A stretch of DNA of 64,000 bases from Sabethes cyaneus (lineage: Eukaryota; Arthropoda; Insecta; Diptera; Culicidae): assembly GCF_943734655.1 (NCBI RefSeq), contig NC_071354.1:74874838-74938837 (forward strand), in the 5' to 3' direction. Of the stretch, positions 56,219 to 64,000 are shown piece after piece. A program made the position numbers and the translations under genes. The first letter of the stretch is position 1. The number at the start of each line of letters is the position of its first letter. The notes beneath the pieces are model-generated. The model saw only the letters and a list, made by a program, of their open reading frames with translations. It was not told the DNA's origin and did not search any database.

Positions 56219-58694
56219 CTTTGTTTCATAAAACCAAAGTCAACAAGAACTTTAACGTGTTTGTCAACTGTTTTGTAACGTTCTGATGACAAACATAAGA
56301 CAAGTAGCTATGCTACGAGACGGAGCGCCTACTACTAAATTCAGACTATTTTCCTTTTCTTTGGTTAAATACATATTTTGCCGATATACAACTTTAATAT
56401 TTTATAACTATTGGCTCAATAATATAAGTACTCTGCAATAAAAGAATAAAAGAAAATCAAAACCTACTGATGTGGTTCCACTAGAACTTGGCCTAGGCTG
56501 AAGAAAGAGAAGAAATCGCTTAATAGTCTGAAAAAACCCTCCCGTACCCTACCTGCTGTCGATTTGAACATGTTAATCGCCAAAAATTAGTGTAGATAGT
56601 CTTGTCGTTGGATAAAACTTTAAATAACCTGTTTTGGAAGAATTGTACCTTGAACAAGAAAAGAAGAAAGACGAACAAAACAATTGAAAACTTAGAGCTA
56701 CCCGCATTCCAGTTGATACTTCAAACAGTTTGAGACCCTATTTCCGGCGTTATTTAGGAAGAATCTATTATGCAAATTATCGCCTTCCCGTTTAGCATAA
56801 AATTAAATTTTCGGAAACTTCTGCATTAGTATTTTCTTTCAAAGCACCTGCTCTAGCTAACCTAAATGCCTACCGGAAAATGTACGAATTTCAATGTATT
56901 TCAATTCAGTTGTAGATACGGAACGGTAGTTCTAAATGAAATTAAACCATTTTGCAAAGCCTCCCACACCTCCTATGGTTATTGTTACTTGCTTGGATTC
57001 ACAGAAGGAACTTTTCTATCCCATTCAATTCTTGCTGAGTGTATATAATTTTTTGTACCTTCCACTATTACCTAGTCGGGTGAATTATTCAATGGTGATG
57101 TAAAGAGATATTTAACAAAGAAGCGAGTTAACAGAATGGATTCAAAAGAATCCGTGTCGGGTGTATACAGGCGGTACAGTGAACCGTGCACGATTGCAAA
57201 TCCGTCAGGATGACATAACGTGACTTGCAATGCTTTTTTTTTGAGTTTCTACTGATTGCATTCATTTTTTGTTTCGAATGCTGGAAATTGGTACCTATAT
57301 AAAGAGCTCAGAGTGGGGTTTCATGTTTCCGCCGACACCCAAGGGGTTTTAGAGTCATAACATTTTTTTGGTTAATTTCATCTCATTCTTTACAATAAGC
57401 AAATATGAAATTATGACAAAAATGATTGTATAAAAGTAATTTATGTTACGGATATTCTAAGATTGGATTTCAGTGAGGAACCAGTGCAAATTAAAAGGAA
57501 TTTTGTGATAATTTTGGACCGTAAATGCTTTTTCTTTTGAATATTTATTGCATAATAGACTAGTAATGCTAGACCAAAAGTGAAATGCACGAAAATGCTA
57601 GGCAGTTTGAAAAAGAGAAAGTCTTTTCACTTTATTGTTTTGACAGAATTCATTATCCAAGAATAAGAAGAAATCCAAGAAAATTTAAATGAGAAAGGTC
57701 CAACCCAAAACAAAAGCTGGTCTTTGTCAGGGTATATTGTCGATAAAAGTTCCTTAAAGTGAATATTCGTCTATAATGAAGAAACAGATTCAATGTTCAC
57801 AAATCATAATGTCAAAACTCCTTTTCATGTTGAATCAAAGCACTTTCTCCATGGTACTCTATCGCCAATTCAATTTCCAAAACACCCGCTGCTTTGCCGC
57901 AAAACTGCATCTATTGATGCAAGAACACACATATTGCGCTGTACGGAATCCAATATCTAATGTGCCCTTGGATACAAAGTTCACTTTTCCTACTGCGTTA
58001 CGTTACTTTGATCTCAACGGGTTTGCCATTCGATATCGTTTTACAATTTCAACTTTCATCAGAATAGCTAGATTTCCAATATCACAGAAAGGTTCGACTT
58101 TACTATCCACTTGAAGATTTACTACCGCTCGCTCTGGATAAGGTGATAGCCAGCTTAGGCCGCTCAGCGTTGCCTTGCACAAAGACCTTTAGGAAATCAA
58201 TTGCATCAAAGAGATTGCGTGTAGTTTATGACTCACAGAGAGGTAGGTGGATTTGACATTTAGACATAACCTCATTACTTTTAGAGGGTTTTCATAAGTT
58301 AGCACAAAAATTGCTTACATTACAGAGATGCACAAAATAGCTGAATACTCCAAAACTGTAAGATTGATTCTAGTTGTTAAGTTATAAAAGATATTTCGAT
58401 CAAAATATAGTCAATTAAGAATGTGTGTATGTAAACTGATTGAATTTTCTATTTCAAAAATCAAATTAGTATAAAACACAGAAAAAATATTCAGCTAAGT
58501 TTTCATTAAACCGCATTTTATTTGCCATACCTTTCGTAACTACCATCCAGTGGTTGATGAATTCGCGAAAAAATGATTATTTGAATCAATGGACATGCCT
58601 CATTGTGAACGGCGAAATTCGTTTAAAAATTAAATATTGAAAATTGAGTGTGACCGATTTAGCGGGTCTGTGTTGCCCAGGAACGGCGTTATGT
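56219..58694. other. Intronic sequence, no element recognised
   Basis: AT-rich with scattered short open frames (56866-57048, 57776-58114, plus strand) lacking any recognisable motif. No tandem array or terminal repeats noted. Confidence 0.4.
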
Positions 58695-58850
58695 ATCCAG
58701 CTTTTTACGAGTCATAATTTTTGACATTTCAGTAATACATCACACGTTTCGTTTCCGCATGCTCACGGTGAAACCAAAGGAACTTACAGAAAGGAAACGT
58801 GCGATGTATTACTGAAATGTCAAATATTATGGCTCGTAAAAAGCTGGATT
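58695..58850. repeat. Foldback repeat, about 62-bp arms
   Basis: Left arm atccagctttttacgagtca through gacatttcagtaatacatc pairs with the right arm gatgtattactgaaatgtca through gctcgtaaaaagctggat. The loop near 58760-58790 is unrelated sequence. Probably a small MITE. Confidence 0.85.
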
Positions 58851-58887
58851 CAAAATAATATCACCATGAAAAGAGAATAGTTAAAAG

Positions 58888-59145
58888 CTGAGAGAGAGGA
58901 GCCAGCTCAGTGTCAGATTGATTGTTTTCGTTGTCTTCTTCTTCTTCTTTTTCATGCAGAAAATTCAAACGGTATCATTTAAAGTCAGCATGCTCGGGTT
59001 TGCGAGGGGTTTGAAATTTCATTGCAAACAAATACTTCCCCTGATTCATTCAATCAAGCTACCCGGTTCACAGTGACCATCCGTGCCCGGTTTTCACTGG
59101 CAGTTCGATGCACAAAAACAATCCCAGCTGGCTCCTCTCTCTCAG
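58888..59145. mobile_element. 258-bp MITE with 8-bp target duplication
   Basis: Terminal inverted repeats CTGAGAGAGAGGAGCCAGCT and a perfect 8-bp duplication GTTAAAAG (58880-58887 and 59146-59153). The subterminal gattgtttt also pairs. The duplication length suggests hAT or a related superfamily; the CTGAG terminus is not the commonest hAT form. Confidence 0.85.
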
Positions 59146-59335
59146 GTTAAAAGTAGTATTAGTTGCCTTAGAAGCAGCAGAAGGTGTTATTTCGCACTTT
59201 TGCGTTGCACACGATATTCGTACATTTAGCGATACTATGAAGTATGACTGTATGTGGCTCATTAGTTATAGGGGAGTTGAACCATTCGCTTCTCTATTTT
59301 CTCATGATAAAATCTTTGCCGATGCTCGGCGTATA

Positions 59336-60619
59336 CAGGGTGTTCCATAAGTTCCAAATCACTTTAAAAATGTGTTTAAAAATGAATGAATACAAGATAT
59401 TCTTTTCTGAGTCAATTTTTATTGAAGCAGTGTTTATTGAGAACCTTTACGACATATTTGGTGGAAGCACCCCTCCCACCTTTGTGCTTTATGACGAACT
59501 TGAGACGTTTCTCAAAAGAATCACACGCGGCACGCACCTGGTCCATGGGCATCTCGTCCCAGATCATGGAAATGAACTTCTTATATTGGTCCATAGTGTT
59601 CACTTTATGATCGCTCTGCTTGGCCAGCATGTACGACCATACATAAAAGTCCAGGGGATTAAGATCCGGGGAGCTGGGAGGCCACAAAGTCTTATCGAGA
59701 AAATCAGTCAAATTCTCCCGACACCACGCTTGGACGATATTCGCCGTATAGGCCGGTGCGCCGTCCTGTTGAAAGACGTAATGATCTCTCCCGTAGAAGT
59801 CGAAGTGCCGGAACCACAACCTTCTCCAGAACCTCGGTCTTATAGTACGCGGTGTTGATTTTCACGTTTTTCTCGATAAACACCAGTGGAAGCTTCCCAC
59901 GCTTGGATACGGCCCCCCAAACCATCACCGACGCGGCGCTCTGGAACTGCGGGATGTTTATGTGGGACGAGGGGATGCTGGCCAACGTCGGCGCCCATAG
60001 CCGATCATTTTGGACATTGTGCGGCTGTTGCAAGATGAAGAGTTTTTCATCAGAAAACACGAACTCCTGACCAGCGTGCCGCGAAGGTATCAGTTTTGCT
60101 CTGTCCAACCTCTTCTTCGTTGTAGCTTCCGTTACCCCGTGAACCTTGCGTTTCCTTCGCCATGATGGTGTGGGCAATCCCGATCGATACATCCAGGTCA
60201 ACCGCGCTCTTCTGGATCGAGCGGTTCATTTTTCGACGAACCCGCTCCTTCATCACCTTGATGGCTGCTGGCGTCCTCGCCGAACGCGGCCGCCCAGATC
60301 TAGCACGGTACTTGGTCGAGCCCATCTCCCGGTACCGACGGATGATGTTATAGATGAAATTCCGCTTCACCTCGTGGAATTTGAACCGCCGAAATATGTC
60401 GCCGGGTCGCTCACCTCTCGCAAACAACTTTACTACGACGTTGCAGTACTCTTTCATCGCGCGCGGTAAACAAATAACAAATGACATTAAGTCGACACCT
60501 TGCGCGTCGGTTAGCCTATATATAAGGTTAAAGCTGACACCCATACCAATACACAGAATACACATGATGCGCACTTCCACAACGATAAAAAGTTGTATTC
60601 GAACTTATTGAACACCCTG
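59336..60619 (-). mobile_element. Mariner-like transposon, nearly full length
   Basis: 1284 bp between TA dinucleotides with terminal inverted repeats CAGGGTGTTCnATAAGTTC. Length, TA target and transposase content are those of a mariner element. The transposase is broken by two frameshifts. Confidence 0.9.
59412..60487 (-). pseudogene. Mariner transposase, two frameshifts
   Basis: Minus strand, starting near 60487 (MSFVICLPRAMKEYCN). The helix-turn-helix domain (EYCNVVVKLFARGERPGDIF, then TPAAIKVMKERVRRK) is in one frame until about 60150. The frame then shifts to give KRLDRAKLIPSRHAGQ, FVFSDEKLFIL (first Asp) and SAASVMVWGAVSKRGKLPL. A second shift near 59810 gives YVFQQDGAPAYT (second Asp) and SPDLNPLDFYVW, whose Asp lies 37 residues beyond the second, a DD37D arrangement. 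It ends NKHCFNKN. Transposase would bind the terminal repeats and cut DNA in the nucleus, but this copy cannot make a whole protein. Confidence 0.88.
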
Positions 60620-60728
60620 TAGAACCACCGTTTCAAAAAATATCACAATAAATTTGCTTTATAACCAGTTTTATTATATATGTGTCGCCTCGTACCCTCT
60701 TGGTATTGCGTAATACCATAATACCGGA

Positions 60729-60795
60729 TTAATACCGCAATAAAACCTTTATAAAATTCAAGTAAAACCAAGTGGCTTCAAAATGGTTACTTGGG
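60729..60795 (-). repeat. MITE fragment shared with 32084-32152
   Basis: Inverted counterpart of the segment at 32084, ending in acttggg. The two copies agree over most of 65 bases, including ggttttacttgaatttta. Confidence 0.6.
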
Positions 60796-61000
60796 AATGT
60801 GAACTTGTATTTTTTTACTTTGACAGCAGATAGAACTCTTCATCACTTTTCGAGTTGATGGCATAATATTCCTCACTTTTAGGTTTTCGCTCTATGACCG
60901 TAGTATATTCACATTTATATTTTTCCTGTTGGGGTATGGTGAAAAGCAAAACATTCTCGTTTCAATTTCTTCGGACTTTTTGATAGTTCCCTACATACTG

Positions 61001-61182
61001 GGCCGTACGAATGAAACAGTTGACTTTGCTTCCTCCAAGGGATTTATCCGGGAAACGCAAAGCAAACTGTGTTATTCATACTGGCTAATAGGCTAATTCA
61101 TACGGGCTAATAGTTTGCTTTGCTTTTCCCGTGTAAATCTTATGGGAGAGTTTGCTCTAACTCCTTTATTCATACGGCCTAA
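61001..61182. mobile_element. GGCCGTAY MITE, inverted double copy
   Basis: Begins ggccgtacgaatgaaacagt and ends tttattcatacggcct. Inside, two units of the 85-bp element of 6276-6360 lie head to head, joined by actggctaataggctaattc. The phrases tttgcttttcccgtgtaaat and atttatccgggaaacgcaaa pair with each other. Confidence 0.7.
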
Positions 61183-61329
61183 TATCTGTATTGCGATATA
61201 ACTTTAAAATCCTTTACTACTATCTGGCGAATAAGGTTGGTTATAAAGACCAGGTAGCTGGTATTTTTGTTCTATATGCATTAATTTTTACGCGATAATT
61301 GCAAACTGTTGAATATTTTAACACAACAA

Positions 61330-62290
61330 TAAATTGACGAAAAGAAACTTAAAATATGAAAAAAATATGACAAAAAGATGCCGCAAAAAAGCCGCACATG
61401 CGATGAAAAACTGAAGAAATGATGAGAAGGTGGCAGAAATATGATGAAAAGTTAGCAAAAAAACGAAGAAAAGTAACAAAAATAAAATGACGACAAAAAG
61501 ATGGCAAAATACCAGCAAAAAATAACGATAGAAAGCCAAAAATCTGCCGGAAAATGGCAAAAAGGGTGGTCAAAAAACGACAGATGACGGAACATAACAT
61601 AAAAATATGTAAAAATGACAAAAAGACGCCAACACGACAAAACATACAAATAAAACGACGAAAAAATGACGAATATACCCCAGAAGTCTGATGAAAAGTG
61701 ACAGTGACAAAAAAGACTACAAAAATGGATAAAATCCGAAACAATACAAAACAAACACGACAAAAAACGATAAACAAAAAGGCGACAAAAAATGTAAAAC
61801 GGATGACAAGTATATGATAGAAACACGACGAAAGAACGGCGAAACGACAGTAAAAAACAACTTTATGGTTGTCTTTTTCATATACCAAAAAGGTATTGGA
61901 TTCAAAGGACACTACGACAGTGTTAATAATCGACTTTTGCAGAAGTTTAAGTTGTCTTGACAACAAACAGGACGACGAGAAAAAGTGCCGGAAAGGTGAT
62001 GAAACACAACAAAAACGGCAAAACGACAACCAAAAACGATGAAAAGAGGAAAAGAAATCAGTAGAATGACAATAGCAAAGTGAAATAACAACCAAAAAGG
62101 CGATAAAAGCGGTAAAAAGTCATTGGAAAAGCAACTAAAAATGCAAAAACGGAGATAAAAAATGACAAAATGTGAAAATGTGATGTAAAGATGGGGAAAA
62201 TATCGTGACAAGACGACAAAAATATGACAGAGAGATGGCAAAAAGACGGCGAAAACGAGTTTTTTAATGTGCCGAATTAAATCAACCAAA
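61330..62290. repeat. Purine-rich cryptic repeat (gacaaaaagatg-like)
   Basis: Roughly 950 bp on the plus strand dominated by A and G, with loosely repeated gacaaaaagatggcaaaa-type phrases, interrupted by an ordinary stretch at 61860-61970. Minus-strand frames rich in Phe, Leu and Val across it are by-products of the pyrimidine bias and not membrane proteins. Confidence 0.75.
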
Positions 62291-64000
62291 TAGTAAAATG
62301 ATTTAAAGAAAAACAATGAGGTTACCGAAAATACAACATTTGCATCTACCTAATTATCATAATTTGTCATAATCCCAATGAATTGCATACTTTATATTAG
62401 AGAATCATAGAAGTAAATAATCAAATAACCTATAAAATCTTACTGGATTTGCGAAAATAAAATAAATAGAAGATAAATCAATTCTAATAAATTTATTTAC
62501 GTGAATGAGTATCATTCAAGTTAATTACTATTCCGTAATGCATATTCCAATAATGACTTATATAATATTTTGCTCATGTATTTATTACATTCTGCTCATA
62601 ACTATCTTTGAAAACATATTTTATGTCGTTTAAGTGTGAGTCTCAAATATTAAAGTATTCAGTTTGAGTAGACATTCTGTCTGAAAACCGAAACTCGTGA
62701 CTTATAAGCAAAAATAATTAATTGAGTTTCAAAAGCATGGAATCTAATTTGTTTGTTTTCGCTATGCAATGCTGATATAATCAACCCATCATCGCTGTTA
62801 TGTATTCACGAACTTGCCACGAAGTAGGTACCTACGCGTAAAAATGGCGCAAACAGTTGGAAAGTCACGTCACGGCCGGCTGGGTTTTCCGGATTATGGT
62901 TACTGGCTTATGCCACTAGATGGATCATTGAATATCACGCTTTGACATGGTTCGCCCTTCCCCAACCAGCCAGCCAGAGCAGTGTGAGGGAACTAAGGCG
63001 GCTGGTCCTTGTGTAGTGGCATACTTGATTGCTGGAATCGCTTTTCGTGGTTTTATCAGTCGTGCGGAAAGAATCGGCATATTCATATTGGTTTTTGCTC
63101 TACGTGATAGGCTGCAAAGAGCACTTTACGCCTACGTGAGTGTTCAGTATGTTTGAATTTGCATCCAACGTGACTATGTAGTTTGATGTTGAACATGACA
63201 GAATTTAAGAATATTTTGATTGAAAATTGCTACGAACATTCTTTACGAATCTAGCACAAAGCAAAAAAAAAAGAAAAACAATTTTAACAGTTGTAGGAAT
63301 TAAATATTGTAATAAAAATAGGAAAGATCTATCAATTATATAAAAAAATGTATTTTGATAAGTTTAAAATATATCTAGAAAACTAACACTGGCTCCACAT
63401 CGTATTTTTAGAATTAATCGACAGAAGAGAGTGTTCTATTTACACAAAAATTATTCAACGGTTGAACATACATACAAGTAGAACAAGTTAACTCGGCAAA
63501 CTACTGTAATTACATTTATTTTTTATGACTATTTTTTACGCATCCACCAGCGTAATCTATATTTTACACAAATCCCGTTTTTAGGTCGCGTGCTTCTAGG
63601 TCAAAAAGTTTTGCAATAAACAAAGTTAGTACTCGGACGGAGCGTGCCGTCGAGCACTTGTTCCGCGTGCTGATGGTGCCAGTAGACCAGCCTGTGAAAG
63701 GAGGATAGGTTGGTAAATACTCTTTCAAAATACATCAAATTAGTTTTTGAATACTGAAAAATATCGTTAATTGGGAAAGTGGAGAAATTGTTCTGTCGAG
63801 AAATCGGAAACTCGGCGACTGATTTACTAGAGAGACTAGTTACACCAGTGGCTGAAAATTTACGATGAGGTTCGGTTTTCACTTCCAGTAACAGTTTCCC
63901 ATTAGTTTCGGCAAACGCGGCGAAGGTGCCATAATAATGGCAGATGAAATTGCTTTTTCGTTCTTCTCGCTAGCGCTTTCTCATCATCATCGTTAAACAA
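62291..64000. other. Right end, no gene firmly recognised
   Basis: AT-rich, with a GC-richer island at 62850-63140 holding a 69-residue plus frame of no recognised family. A candidate minus-strand terminal exon at 63601-63691 is discussed in the findings. The expected third receptor exon was not seen. Confidence 0.4.

Noticed and set aside
61318..62316. Overlapping minus-strand frames rich in Phe, Leu, Ser and Val that look like membrane proteins
   Set aside because: They arise from a purine-rich low-complexity tract read on its pyrimidine strand; three frames are open together and no family motif is present.
31454..64000. Search for the third receptor exon (rest of TM3 onward)
   Set aside because: No GC-richer open stretch with receptor motifs was found; all coding-like sequence in this range belongs to transposons. 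The exon is presumed to lie beyond the window.

Overview
The window is about 64 kb of eukaryotic, insect-type genomic DNA. Introns follow the GT-AG rule, base composition is AT-rich, and no prokaryotic gene organisation is seen. The tRNA-derived SINEs, Tc1/mariner-type relics, Pao/BEL retrotransposon and a receptor of the orexin/allatotropin-receptor family together suggest a dipteran, most likely a mosquito with a large, transposon-rich genome. Species cannot be fixed from the sequence alone.

The only host gene I can support is a plus-strand neuropeptide G-protein-coupled receptor. One coding exon (start codon 615, end 1421) carries a signal peptide, a glycosylated ectodomain and the first half of TM1. 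The next exon (31259-31453) carries the rest of TM1, TM2 and the start of TM3. The two are joined in phase 0 across a 29.8-kb intron. The remaining exons lie beyond position 64000, so 31454-64000 is probably the second intron.

Almost everything else is layered mobile DNA. In intron 1: LINE fragments (4518-5705); two composite repeat elements, E1 and E2 (7861-12331), E2 holding about fifteen 145-bp tandem units; a SINE and a Tc1/mariner-superfamily relic (12332-13396); a Tc1 deletion derivative (14113-14623); a Tc1 remnant with a foldback repeat (17367-18378); a mariner relic split by a 560-bp insertion with a 22-bp duplication (18552-19960); and a structurally complete Pao/BEL retrotransposon on the minus strand (20302-27783). 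The BEL element has two 706-bp LTRs that look identical, a 5-bp target duplication and one open 2043-residue polyprotein. It sits inside an older terminal-inverted-repeat element (20180-28214).

In intron 2: a third composite element, E3, with a nested MITE and a second transposase relic (33609-35546); a SINE; LINE endonuclease and reverse transcriptase relics (35700-38260); a cluster of inverted-repeat elements (41764-43256); a four-level nest of transposons (45020-53620); a piggyBac-type MITE, a 1.2-kb inverted repeat, a hAT-type MITE and a nearly full-length mariner (54794-60619); and a purine-rich cryptically repetitive tract (61330-62290).

No new biochemical system is evident. The most interesting signals are the probably recent BEL insertion antisense within a receptor gene, the related E1-E3 composite elements, several long hairpin-forming elements inside what should be transcribed intron, and an element built from arrays of a 15-17-bp motif.
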